The notes under the pieces: model-generated | The model's database searches: none | Told to the model about the DNA's origin: nothing | Seen by the model: only the letters and a program-made list of their open reading frames with translations | Shown here: positions 28,608 to 37,601 of the stretch, one piece after another | Numbering within the stretch: the stretch's first letter is position 1 | How the letters are laid out: every line of letters begins with the position of its first letter | Source of the DNA: Candidatus Saccharibacteria bacterium UBA5148 | GTDB taxonomy: Bacteria > Patescibacteriota > Saccharimonadia > Saccharimonadales > UBA4665 | Assembly (NCBI GenBank): GCA_002413835.1 | Contig: DHXU01000002.1 | Span: 1-39,614, forward strand | Reading direction: 5' to 3' | DNA: 39,614 nt | Program-made: the position numbers and the translations under genes

Positions 28608-31600
28608 AATTCCAAAAGGGAACACGCCGGCGGGCCTTAGAATACGAGAATGATCTGGTACAGTATTGGAAAGACAACAAGACCTTCCAGAAATCGGTAG
28701 AGCAACGGCCGGCATCTGACGGTTATGTGTTTTATGACGGACCGCCGTTCATTACCGGTGTGCCACACCACGGCACACTGCTGTCGAGCATCGCCAAGGA
28801 TGTTGTGCCGCGCTACTGGACGATGAAAGGCAAGCGCGTGGAGCGCGTCTGGGGCTGGGACTGCCACGGACTGCCGGCTGAAGTCTTTACCGAGAAGAAG
28901 CTTGGCATTGCCGACCGCCGCGACATCGGTACCAAGATAAGTCTGGAAGAATACATCACGACCTGCCGCGAAAACATGGTGGCCACTGGTTCGCTGTGGG
29001 AAGACACTATCGACCGGATCGGCCGCTGGGTCGACTTCAAGGGAGCTTACCGCACCATGGACAAAGACTACATGGAATCTGTCTGGTGGGCCTTCAAGCA
29101 GTTATATGACAAAGGCAAAATCTACGAAGGCGAGCGCGTCCTGATGTACTGTACCCGCGACGCCACACCACTCAGTAAGGCCGAGGTGACAATGGACATT
29201 GGCAGTTACCAGGACGTGACCGATCCGAGCGTGTATGTGAAGTTTGAGCTATCGAATTTTGATTTGCCTGACTTAAGTATGCCAAATCTTTACGATACTG
29301 GTAATACCAAAGCGGGAAATGATGCAGCCGAAGCAACGGACAGGGTTCAGAAGATTTTTGATGAACACCGAGGCGCTAAAGTTAATATGCTCGCATGGAC
29401 TACGACACCGTGGACTTTGCCTGCAAATACGGCTTTGGCTCTGAATAAACATGAAACGTATGCTCTTGTGTTCGTAGATAATCAATTTTTTATCTTAGCT
29501 TGGGATTTAATCACGAAAACATTCGTTGATGAAAAACATCAGCCTTTAGATGTTGAAGTTTTGCACACATATCAAGGGGAAGAGCTTGTTGGTTTAGCGT
29601 ATAACCCATTATTTGTTGATCGCCGGACTCAAGAGGGCGGCGAAAACGCCCACAAAATCTGGCACGCCGACTACGTCACCACCGAAGACGGTACCGGCAT
29701 CGTCCACCTGGCCCCGGCCTACGGTGAAGAGGACTTCGTGATGGCGCAGGCTAACAAGATTCCGGTGGTGCATGTCATCGATCCAAACGGGTTCTACAGT
29801 GAAGGTGAGTGGCAGGGTGAGAACGTCTGGGACATCAACAAAACGATCGCCAAAACGCTGCACGAGCGCGGTGTGGTCTGGAGAATTGACTACATCCGCC
29901 ACAGCTATCCGCACTGTTACCGCTGCGGCACCAAGCTGATGTACCGGGCTCACCCCAGCTGGTTCATGAATATCGCCGGCGAGAGGGCTAAGATGCTCGA
30001 GGAAAACGAGAATATCAACTGGTTCCCGGAACACCTGAAGCACGGCCGCTTCCAGAAAACTATCGAGAGCGCCCCGGATTGGAATATCAGCCGCGACCGG
30101 TTTTGGGCGACGGCGATGCCGGTCTGGAAAGGCGTAGACCAGGACGGCAAGGAGCTGATCAAGGTTGTTGGCTCGTACGCCGAGCTCAAGGAACTCAGCG
30201 GGGAAGAGCTGGCCGATTACCACCGGCCGTGGATTGACGACGTCACATTCACCATCGACGGCGTAGAGTATAGGCGTATCGACAAGGTGCTGGACTGCTG
30301 GTTCGAATCGGGCTCGATGCCGTTCGCCCAGTTCCATTATCCGTTCGAAAATGTCGAAAAATTTGAGCAGAATTTCCCCGGCGACTTCATCGTCGAATAT
30401 GTCGGTCAGGTTCGCGCCTGGTTCTATTATGTGCACGCCGTCAACAACGCGCTGTTCGGCCATAATGCCTACAAGAACGTCATCACAACTGGGAATCTGG
30501 CTGGCAATGATGGCCGCAAAATGAGTAAGAGTTATGGTAACTTCACCGACCCGAATGAACTGATGGATAGGACGAGCGCTGACTCACTTCGCTTCCTGCT
30601 CATGAGTAGCCCACTTATGAACGCCGAGGATTTTGCGCTGCTCGACAAGGACGTCGTCGATGTCGGCCGCAAGCTGAGCATGGTCTGGAACATGTACGAT
30701 TTTTTCACGCTGTACGCCGAAGTTGATGGCTGGGACTCGCCGGACGAATCACATGGATTATACGACGATCCGCTGGTCGACCACGAGGGCAAACCGGGCC
30801 TGACAAATCCGCTCGACCGCTGGATCGTGTCGCGCGTCCACCAATTGACTGATGAAGTCGAGCACTTTATGGACGCCTACGACATCCCAAACGCCACCAA
30901 GCCAATCCTGCCATTCCTGGACGACGCTAGCAACTGGTACGTCCGCCGCTCAAGGCGCCGTTTCTGGAAGTCCGAAGACGATAGCGATAAATTAGACGCC
31001 TACCGCACGCTGCACTACGTTTTGGTGCGGCTGGCGCATGTCATGGCGCCGTTCACACCGTTCCTGGCCGAAGAACTGTACCGCAAACTGACCGGCGGGG
31101 AATCAGTGCACCTGCGCGACTGGCCGGAGAGCGGCACGACCGATTCGCACCTGCACATATCGATGAATATTGTCCGTGAAGCCATCAATCTTGGTTTATC
31201 ACAGCGGGCTGAGGCCCGGATAAAGGTCCGACAGCCCCTCGCCAGTGTGACTATTAAGAACGAAACGGCAATACTATCTGAGGAATACAATCCGGGACTG
31301 GTCGACATCATAGCTGATGAATTGAACGTCAAGAAAGTGGTACTGGTAAGTGGTAAGCCGACAGATAAATCAGTGCTCGAGGCCTGGAACGCCCGTTTCG
31401 TCATGGATGTACCTGTGCAGCTCGACCTGGAAATTACACCCGAGCTGCACCGCGAAGGCCTGATGCGCGAAGTTGTTCGCCAGGTCCAGAATGCCCGCAA
31501 GGAGGCTGGTCTGAATGTCGATGACCGCATCCATCTGTCGCTCGATACCCATGACGAGGAACTGGCACAGGCAATAGCCGAATATACTGATACGATCAAA

Positions 31601-31714
31601 TCAGAAACCCTGGCCACGGATCTGGTCACGGACGGTACGGCCGCGGCGGATGGCTATGTCGCGGAGGTTAAGATAGAGACTGCTGAGCTGGCAATCGCCC
31701 TCCGTGTGAGCTAG
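28604..31714 (+). CDS. ileS: Isoleucyl-tRNA synthetase, eukaryote/archaea-like type
   Basis: The enzyme charges tRNA-Ile. The 1036 residues show the class I signature as PHHG (54-57, in 'FITGVPHHGTLLSSIAKD'), 'WGWDCHGLPAE', the editing domain 'LAWTTTPWTLPANTALAL', and 'KMSKS' (639-643). The C-terminal anticodon domain follows. The PPFxTGxPHxG...WGWDCHGLP phrasing is that of the type 2 IleRS (eukaryotic cytosol, archaea, some bacteria), a type associated with low sensitivity to mupirocin. Part of the gene, about 29240-29620, has clearly lower GC and AT-ending codons than the rest. It follows a GNAT gene with a 4-nt overlap. Confidence 0.95.
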   Translation: MKFQKGTRRRALEYENDLVQYWKDNKTFQKSVEQRPASDGYVFYDGPPFITGVPHHGTLLSSIAKDVVPRYWTMKGKRVERVWGWDCHGLPAEVFTEKKLGIADRRDIGTKISLEEYITTCRENMVATGSLWEDTIDRIGRWVDFKGAYRTMDKDYMESVWWAFKQLYDKGKIYEGERVLMYCTRDATPLSKAEVTMDIGSYQDVTDPSVYVKFELSNFDLPDLSMPNLYDTGNTKAGNDAAEATDRVQKIFDEHRGAKVNMLAWTTTPWTLPANTALALNKHETYALVFVDNQFFILAWDLITKTFVDEKHQPLDVEVLHTYQGEELVGLAYNPLFVDRRTQEGGENAHKIWHADYVTTEDGTGIVHLAPAYGEEDFVMAQANKIPVVHVIDPNGFYSEGEWQGENVWDINKTIAKTLHERGVVWRIDYIRHSYPHCYRCGTKLMYRAHPSWFMNIAGERAKMLEENENINWFPEHLKHGRFQKTIESAPDWNISRDRFWATAMPVWKGVDQDGKELIKVVGSYAELKELSGEELADYHRPWIDDVTFTIDGVEYRRIDKVLDCWFESGSMPFAQFHYPFENVEKFEQNFPGDFIVEYVGQVRAWFYYVHAVNNALFGHNAYKNVITTGNLAGNDGRKMSKSYGNFTDPNELMDRTSADSLRFLLMSSPLMNAEDFALLDKDVVDVGRKLSMVWNMYDFFTLYAEVDGWDSPDESHGLYDDPLVDHEGKPGLTNPLDRWIVSRVHQLTDEVEHFMDAYDIPNATKPILPFLDDASNWYVRRSRRRFWKSEDDSDKLDAYRTLHYVLVRLAHVMAPFTPFLAEELYRKLTGGESVHLRDWPESGTTDSHLHISMNIVREAINLGLSQRAEARIKVRQPLASVTIKNETAILSEEYNPGLVDIIADELNVKKVVLVSGKPTDKSVLEAWNARFVMDVPVQLDLEITPELHREGLMREVVRQVQNARKEAGLNVDDRIHLSLDTHDEELAQAIAEYTDTIKSETLATDLVTDGTAAADGYVAEVKIETAELAIALRVS

Positions 31715-31796
31715 TTAATGGAGGCTACGGACCGGACCACATACATTAAGTTGCTGGTCGGTTAAGCCTATAGTAGACTTAACCATAAGTAGTACT

Positions 31797-32966
31797 ATGA
31801 GAACATCTGACATATCCAAGGTTAGGCGCACGATAGGTCTCACGATAATTACCTTGTTCGCTATAGCTGGGATTTATATGCTGGCTGCAAGCCACGCTGT
31901 TTCGGCGTGGCTGATTGCGGAGCCGGAAAGTGGCACGCTCAGTGGACCTGCTACAGTTATAAGTGACACAACTGCATCGGGTGGTAAGTCTGTGTTATTT
32001 AACGCACCGACGATTGCGTATGGCACGTTCCAGAACCCGTTCAAGGCCACTTCGCTATTGAATGCGGCGATTCCGTCGAACCCAGTTATTGACCCGTCAT
32101 CGGCGACGATTATGGCGCATAACTTCGACAGTAGCAGCGTATTTTTCGGAAATGTCTACGAAGGTGCACATACCATCTATCAGTCCTCCTCGACAGACCC
32201 GACATACAATCTAACCTTCTCCGCGGCCTGGGGGACTAACCCGTTCGACATAACCGTTACCTCGTCCACTGGTTCAGGCACATGTAACCCGCTGCATATA
32301 CCGAGTAGTGCGACGAAGCCGGGCAATCATGACAAATGGATGCTAATCTATGACACCACGAAACCCGGTTTGATCTGTGAAATCTGGCAGGCCGATAAGA
32401 GCACGGGTGTTTGGACGGGCGCATGGGGGGGTGTCTACGATATTAAGGGTGACGGTAACAAACCCCTGGCGGGCTATGGCACCGGGTCTGGATTGGCCGC
32501 GTCATCGCTCATGATCCGAGCTAGTGAAGTCAGGGCCGGGGTTATCACGCATCCTCTGGTATTCCCGAGTTACTGCAACCGTGGGAATGTTTGGCGGGCT
32601 CCGGCAACCGGTACTGACGGCTTTTGCAATGACTCCCTGGGGCTTGTTGAAGGTATGCGCTTCCAGCTCGATCCGACGTTTAACTGCGCAGCGATTACCG
32701 GAGGCATAGAGCGAATGGTCTGCGTCGCGCTCCAGAAGTACGGCGTGTATGACGGTGATAATTCTGGTGTCCAGACACCGGGCGTAACGCCACTACTCGG
32801 TGTGATGTTTGAGACCGACGATCCGGCCGACCCAAACCGTTTGCCGTGGGCAAAACCGGGTGACTATACTCGCAGCAGCGGCTTGTACAACGCGAACGGG
32901 GTTACGGCAGACTTCCCGCATTTTACGAACATTCCAGTCACTCGTATGCGGCTGCTTCAGAACTGA
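31797..32966 (+). CDS. Anchored secreted protein of unknown function (jelly-roll-like)
   Basis: The 389-residue protein has an N-terminal membrane segment (about 12-32). A short 'AEPESGTLSG...SDTTASGGKSV' module follows, resembling the start of CBM6/35-type sugar-binding domains. The main part contains 'WMLIYDTTKPGLICEIWQAD', 'WGGVYDI', 'LMIRASEVRAGVITHPLVF', 'GMRFQLDPTFNC' and 'ALQKYGVYDGDNSG'. I recall this sequence of phrases from secreted proteins of soil bacteria of unknown function. Six cysteines suggest disulfides. No catalytic motif is certain. The same N-terminal module appears in the next gene (33051), so they share a targeting or binding segment. The promoter is not clear. Confidence 0.7.
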   Translation: MRTSDISKVRRTIGLTIITLFAIAGIYMLAASHAVSAWLIAEPESGTLSGPATVISDTTASGGKSVLFNAPTIAYGTFQNPFKATSLLNAAIPSNPVIDPSSATIMAHNFDSSSVFFGNVYEGAHTIYQSSSTDPTYNLTFSAAWGTNPFDITVTSSTGSGTCNPLHIPSSATKPGNHDKWMLIYDTTKPGLICEIWQADKSTGVWTGAWGGVYDIKGDGNKPLAGYGTGSGLAASSLMIRASEVRAGVITHPLVFPSYCNRGNVWRAPATGTDGFCNDSLGLVEGMRFQLDPTFNCAAITGGIERMVCVALQKYGVYDGDNSGVQTPGVTPLLGVMFETDDPADPNRLPWAKPGDYTRSSGLYNANGVTADFPHFTNIPVTRMRLLQN

Positions 32967-33011
32967 TATTACTCGGTCAGCCAGCAGTTTTGCCGTATCT
33001 AAAATCATTTG

Positions 33012-33040
33012 TTGTCATATATTTTTATCTAAGCTAGAAT
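33012..33040 (+). promoter_or_regulatory. Promoter for the beta-helix protein gene
   Basis: TTGTCA (33012-33017), 17 bp, TAGAAT (33035-33040), 10 nt before the ATG at 33051. Confidence 0.75.
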
Positions 33041-33050
33041 AAGCATAAGT

Positions 33051-35072
33051 ATGAAGTTATTAGGTAATTCATTGAGTGTGCAACGATCTGTTATAGTGGG
33101 TAAGCTCGCGTCAGTAGGTGTGATTGTAATCATCGTTGTCGCAGGGGTGTATTTCTTGACACACAGCCACGCGGCTACGCCGATTATCGCTGTCGAACCA
33201 GAGGCGGGAACGCTGGATAGCTGCACCAGCAAGGTAACTGACGCGGTTGCTTCGGGTGGTTCAGCTATAAAATTTGGCTGCCCATCAGGAACGGATGCCC
33301 TCGGTCTTGACGAGACCGGCAATACCATCCCTGACACGAACTATACAATCCCAGCCGGCGCGATATACCTAGCGACCAATGGTAACGACGCCAACGCCGG
33401 TACGCTCGCGGCACCGTTCAAGACAATCAGCAAGGCTATCAACAGTGTGCCAAATGGCGGCACAATTGTCGTCCGGGCCGGCACCTACCGCGATGGCTAC
33501 GCCAGTGGTACGACGTATGGCATTGCTAACAAAACTTTGGCTATCCAGGCCTACCCACACGAGCAGGTCTGGTTTAACGGCACGGACGTCCAGGATCCAG
33601 CCAGCTGGACCAGCGACGGCGCCGGCCACTGGTACAAGGCCTGGAATACGCCGAGCTTTTGCCAAAACAGCTACTATACCTACAAGTATGATGCCCAGCC
33701 AACTGCCGGGCCATGCTCTCATTCTGACATGTATGCCGATCCAACAAACCCCGCTGCAGGCGACCCGCAGATGGCCTTCATCGATGGTAATTATGTCCAC
33801 GAAGTTACTACTTTGGCTGCAGCCACCCCCGGCAACTTTTTCTACGATTGGGCTGCCCGGCGCATTTACATCGCCACTACTCCCACTGGCCACACGGTTG
33901 AGCTAGCGGCCCGGCCGACTTTCCTGGTGATGGGTGGTACGGCGACGGTTAATGTCAAAATTCGCGGTCTCGGCTTCAAACGCTATGCGACAAACGAAGT
34001 GGGTAACCAAACTACCGGCGCAGTCACGATTTATGGTACCGGCACGGTCATCGAAAACAACGTCTTCAAGCAAATGGCCGCTCAGGCCATAACGGCCAGT
34101 CCGAAGGGAAGTGTATACAATAGGAACGTGCTCGTCGATAATGGCTATAACGGAGCGGGTTCGAACGGCAGCTACACCTCAGGAGCGACGATCGTCGACA
34201 ATTTACAAATTACCAATAACTATGTCGGCCGCAACAACACGGAGAAATTTGGCACGAACTGTGTAGCCTCCTGCGGGCAGGGCGGCATAAAGATCTCGCA
34301 CATGAACGGATTTACCGCCAAGAATAATATTTTTGACAGTAATTACGGCCACGGCTTCTGGTGTGACTTGGCTTGCTCTAAGGGGATTATGGTTAACAAT
34401 GTTGCCAAGAATAACAACCGGTCAGGCATCATTTACGAAGCATCTGACACCGGGATAATCGCCTCTAACCTGGTAATGAACAACGGCTTTACCGGACTGC
34501 GGATCGCGGCGGCGAATACGAAGGTCTATAACAACACCTTGATAAATAACGGCAACTATGCCGACCTGTGGCTGTATGATGACCCGCGTTCATATGGATA
34601 TACAACGCCTGGCAGCACACACGTGTGGACAGACGTCGGCCCGGACACCGTGAACGTGGAAGTCGTAAACAATGTCTTTTACAGCTACAATATCCTCACT
34701 CGCTACCAGGGAGATACAACCCTGAATACGAATACGGGACCAGAAGAGTTCTTCACGAAACTCGATTACAACGCTTTCTTCAGGACTGGCGGGACCGCCC
34801 AGATCGTTGAAAGGTGGATGAACCCTGCTACAACCGACTACAAATCAACTGCCAGTTTTGCAGCCGCCCATAATGGTTACGATTCGCACAGCCTCGATAT
34901 CGCCAGCGGAACTGATCCGTTCTTTACGAACTTTGCCGGCGGCGACTACAATGTCCGCTCCACTAGCCCGGCATACCATACTGGTACAACCTTGCCCGCA
35001 GATGTCGCGGCGGCGATCGGGGTCCTGACAACCGGCCAGAGCCGCGGTGCTATCATCTGGCCGGGACAATAG
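33051..35072 (+). CDS. Anchored right-handed beta-helix (pectate-lyase-like) protein
   Basis: The 673-residue protein has an N-terminal membrane segment (about 14-36) and the module 'VEPEAGTLDS...VASGGSAI' (compare 31797). 'IYLATNGNDANAGTLAAPFKTISKAIN' region then starts a DUF1565 / pectate-lyase-like fold. A long run of beta-helix coils follows, rich in N-x-F/V and 'NN' ladders: 'VIENNVFKQM', 'ITNNYVGRNN', 'AKNNIFDSN', 'VYNNTLINNG', 'VVNNVFYSYN'. Such folds bind or cut polysaccharides; I could not place catalytic residues, so binding alone is possible. No cell-wall sorting motif is seen, so the N-terminal helix probably holds it in the membrane. Confidence 0.85.
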   Translation: MKLLGNSLSVQRSVIVGKLASVGVIVIIVVAGVYFLTHSHAATPIIAVEPEAGTLDSCTSKVTDAVASGGSAIKFGCPSGTDALGLDETGNTIPDTNYTIPAGAIYLATNGNDANAGTLAAPFKTISKAINSVPNGGTIVVRAGTYRDGYASGTTYGIANKTLAIQAYPHEQVWFNGTDVQDPASWTSDGAGHWYKAWNTPSFCQNSYYTYKYDAQPTAGPCSHSDMYADPTNPAAGDPQMAFIDGNYVHEVTTLAAATPGNFFYDWAARRIYIATTPTGHTVELAARPTFLVMGGTATVNVKIRGLGFKRYATNEVGNQTTGAVTIYGTGTVIENNVFKQMAAQAITASPKGSVYNRNVLVDNGYNGAGSNGSYTSGATIVDNLQITNNYVGRNNTEKFGTNCVASCGQGGIKISHMNGFTAKNNIFDSNYGHGFWCDLACSKGIMVNNVAKNNNRSGIIYEASDTGIIASNLVMNNGFTGLRIAAANTKVYNNTLINNGNYADLWLYDDPRSYGYTTPGSTHVWTDVGPDTVNVEVVNNVFYSYNILTRYQGDTTLNTNTGPEEFFTKLDYNAFFRTGGTAQIVERWMNPATTDYKSTASFAAAHNGYDSHSLDIASGTDPFFTNFAGGDYNVRSTSPAYHTGTTLPADVAAAIGVLTTGQSRGAIIWPGQ

Positions 35073-35088
35073 TAGACGTGCAAGCATC

Positions 35089-35117
35089 TTTACAGAGCGA
35101 GGCGTATCTGTTACTAT
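35089..35117 (+). promoter_or_regulatory. Promoter for rplU
   Basis: TTTACA (35089-35094), 17 bp, TACTAT (35112-35117), about 38 nt before the ATG at 35156. Confidence 0.65.
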
Positions 35118-35155
35118 CTGATGGTAGCTAAATTCTAAAAAGCAAGAGTATACGC

Positions 35156-35461
35156 ATGAGCAAAGCAATCATTGCCACCGGTGGCAAACAATATATGGTA
35201 AGTGTCGGCGAGACGATCAACGTTGAGTTGCTTGGAACTGACGACAAAACAGTTACTTTTGAGCCATTACTCGTTATCGACGGTGATAAAGTATCAGTCG
35301 GAACCCCTTCTGTAGCCGGCATCAAAGTGACAGCTGATGTCCTGGAAGATATCCGGGCCGACAAAGTCACCAGCATCCGCTACAAGGCTAAGAAACGTGT
35401 TCACAAGCTGCGTGGTCACCGCCAGGGCCTGACACCGATCAAGATTACCAAGATAGCCTAG
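35156..35461 (+). CDS. rplU: 50S ribosomal protein L21
   Basis: The 101-residue protein matches L21: 'AIIATGGKQYMVSVGETINVE', 'VLVIDGDKVSVGTPSV'-like 'LLVIDGDKVSVGTPSVAG', and the C-terminal RNA-binding 'YKAKKRVHKLRGHRQ' plus 'TPIKITKI'. L21 binds 23S rRNA domain VI. In most bacteria rpmA (L27) follows directly; here a surface-protein gene follows instead and no L27 is seen in the window. It is a lone housekeeping gene inside the surface-protein block, with its own promoter and a perfect palindromic terminator. Confidence 0.94.
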   Translation: MSKAIIATGGKQYMVSVGETINVELLGTDDKTVTFEPLLVIDGDKVSVGTPSVAGIKVTADVLEDIRADKVTSIRYKAKKRVHKLRGHRQGLTPIKITKIA

Positions 35462-35478
35462 TATATCGACGAACGATC

Positions 35479-35502
35479 CAAAGAAGCGCCGGCGCTTCTT
35501 TG
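35479..35502 (+). terminator. Palindromic terminator after rplU
   Basis: CAAAGAAGCGCC is immediately followed by its reverse complement GGCGCTTCTTTG (35479-35502), a 24-bp perfect palindrome; the hairpin must open a few central pairs for a loop. The tail after TTTG is not T-rich. Confidence 0.7.
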
Positions 35503-35534
35503 TCGTCGCTGCCTATGAGATAATAATCATAATC

Positions 35535-37601
35535 ATGTTGGGGAAAAAATTAGTTCGCTTGCGGACAAAATATGGTAAGAAACGGCTAGCTCTGATTGTT
35601 CTGCCTGTAGCGTTGCTGTTACTGGCTGGTGGCAGCGTCTATGCGGCGCTCGGGGGCGTCGGCCGACCGGCAACCAGCAGTGATATCAGCCTGCAGAAAG
35701 GACTGGTTGGTTGGTGGAAAATGGACGGCAATGCCAAGGATTCTACTCCTTATGGAAACGACGGGACTATCACTGGTGCGTCGCTCACGGCTGATCGCAA
35801 AGCAAAAGCTACTAGTGCCTACAGCTATAACGGCACGACGGCCAACATCGAAGCTGCGAATGCTGCCAAGCTTAACCTGACAGGTGATGTGACGGTATCG
35901 GCTTGGATCAAGCCCGGCACAGCGTCACAGAATAATAATGCCCGGGTAGTCTCCAAATATGACGGCACGACTGCAAACTACATTCTTGGTTACGATACAA
36001 CCGGACATATGCGAATGATAGTTGACGGTACGGCCCGCGCCACAGCCACTAGCGCAGCGGTTCTGACTAGTACTACTACCTGGTATCACGTGGTTGGTGT
36101 CCGCAGCGGCACGACGGTCAGCTTATACATCAATGGTACGCTTGACGGGACAGCCAGTATCAGTGGCACGACGCAAACTAATTCCCAAAACCTGGCAATC
36201 GGTGGTGGCGTGAATTCGACGACCAACCCGCGCTACAATGGCGTCGTTGACGATGTCCGGGTATACAATCGGGCTCTTTCTACTGCGGAGATTACGGCAC
36301 TGTATGGTCAATATGATTCGGGCATCAATGCCGCTTCCGGTGAAAGTGGCCTGCTAGGCTGGTGGAAACTGAACGGTAATGCCAAGGATGCCACACCACG
36401 AGCGAACGATGGTACGGTGACGGCAGCGACGCTGACGACTGACCGGAAAGCTGCAACGAATTCTGCCTATAGTTTTGATGGTACATCGGCGCTGATCAGT
36501 GCTGGAAACCCATCCAGTCTGAATCTTTCTCCCGCAACCTTCACATGGAGTGCCTGGATATATCCGACGAACGTTTCCAAAGATCAAATGTTCTTATCCA
36601 AACAAAGTGCAAATTATTTTCGCATTAATGGGAGTAAACTGTTCGCATCGTTAAATATCAACGGAGCTCAGAAGACGAAGGCTGCCAGCACCACCCTCGT
36701 CAACAATACCTGGTATCACGTTGCTGTAACTTATGACGGCTCTGCGATGACTATTTACCTTAATGGCGTTCAGGACGGACAGTTGACGGTCCTCAGCGGT
36801 AACGAGAGATTTAACACCGGGTCATTTGAGATTGGTCGGTGGACTTCTGCCGATCCGCGTTTTTTTGTTGGTAGCATGAGTGATGTCCGTGTATACAGCC
36901 GCGCGCTGTCTGCTTCCGAATTGTTCAGTCAGTACCAATCATACAATTCGCAGATAAATCTCAATTCATCACCGACAAGTAGCCCTACCGCGAACCTGTA
37001 TGCCGGGCTAGTCGGACTCTGGCCGCTCAATGGTAATACTAAAGATGCAACACCATACTCCAATAATGGCGTAAATAGTGCCGCGACGCTTACAACTGAT
37101 CGTAAAGGCCGGGCGAGTAGCGCCTATAGCTTTGATGGCACGACGAGCAAAATAACCGTACCGAGCAGTGCCTCCCTGACGATTACCGGCAACCTGTCAA
37201 TCAGCGCCTGGGTAAACGTGACCAATAATGGCAACTATCAGCCGATTATTGCCAAGGGTGCGACGAAGGAGTATGAGTTCGCGGCTGACTTCCGTACCGG
37301 TCTGACCAACCTCCGGCTTGTTACTTCCGGTGGCACTGAGATTGCTACCGGTTTCTTCACGGGCTTCACCGGCAGTTGGGTTCATATAACTGTTGTCACG
37401 AATGGGACGAACGATTTGTTTTATCGTAACGGTACGCTGTTTGCAACAACGTTGTATTCATCAGCATCCTCCAGCGCCAATTCGGTTACGATAGGCAACA
37501 GAGGCAGTTTCTATTTTCAGGGAACACTGGATGATCTACATGTCTGGAACCGCGCTTTGAGTGCTACTGAAATTACGTCGCTGTACAACTCGTATCGTTA
37601 A
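35535..37601 (+). CDS. Anchored protein with three LamG / concanavalin-like lectin domains
   Basis: The 688-residue protein starts with a basic head and a membrane segment (about 17-38). Three repeats of a LamG (concanavalin A-like) domain follow, at about 55-260, 270-475 and 490-688. Each opens with the same phrase: 'GLVGWWKMDGNAKDSTPY', 'GLLGWWKLNGNAKDATPR', 'GLVGLWPLNGNTKDATPY'. Each ends 'DDVRVYNRALS', 'SDVRVYSRALS' or 'DDLHVWNRALS' before a short helix. 'TWYHVVGVRSG' strands also recur. The domains bind sugars or proteins; no catalytic residues are evident. A GATAAT box (35519-35524) lies 10 nt before the ATG, partly after the rplU terminator, with a poor -35. Likely an adhesin. Confidence 0.9.
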   Translation: MLGKKLVRLRTKYGKKRLALIVLPVALLLLAGGSVYAALGGVGRPATSSDISLQKGLVGWWKMDGNAKDSTPYGNDGTITGASLTADRKAKATSAYSYNGTTANIEAANAAKLNLTGDVTVSAWIKPGTASQNNNARVVSKYDGTTANYILGYDTTGHMRMIVDGTARATATSAAVLTSTTTWYHVVGVRSGTTVSLYINGTLDGTASISGTTQTNSQNLAIGGGVNSTTNPRYNGVVDDVRVYNRALSTAEITALYGQYDSGINAASGESGLLGWWKLNGNAKDATPRANDGTVTAATLTTDRKAATNSAYSFDGTSALISAGNPSSLNLSPATFTWSAWIYPTNVSKDQMFLSKQSANYFRINGSKLFASLNINGAQKTKAASTTLVNNTWYHVAVTYDGSAMTIYLNGVQDGQLTVLSGNERFNTGSFEIGRWTSADPRFFVGSMSDVRVYSRALSASELFSQYQSYNSQINLNSSPTSSPTANLYAGLVGLWPLNGNTKDATPYSNNGVNSAATLTTDRKGRASSAYSFDGTTSKITVPSSASLTITGNLSISAWVNVTNNGNYQPIIAKGATKEYEFAADFRTGLTNLRLVTSGGTEIATGFFTGFTGSWVHITVVTNGTNDLFYRNGTLFATTLYSSASSSANSVTIGNRGSFYFQGTLDDLHVWNRALSATEITSLYNSYR

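Noticed and set aside
29609..30463. Minus-strand frame of 284 codons opposite ileS
   Set aside because: It overlaps the certain ileS coding sequence, has no promoter or ribosome site, and its protein is unlike any family.
33379..33906. 175-codon plus-strand frame inside the beta-helix gene
   Set aside because: It is a second frame of a certain gene, with an Arg/Pro/Ser-rich shadow composition.
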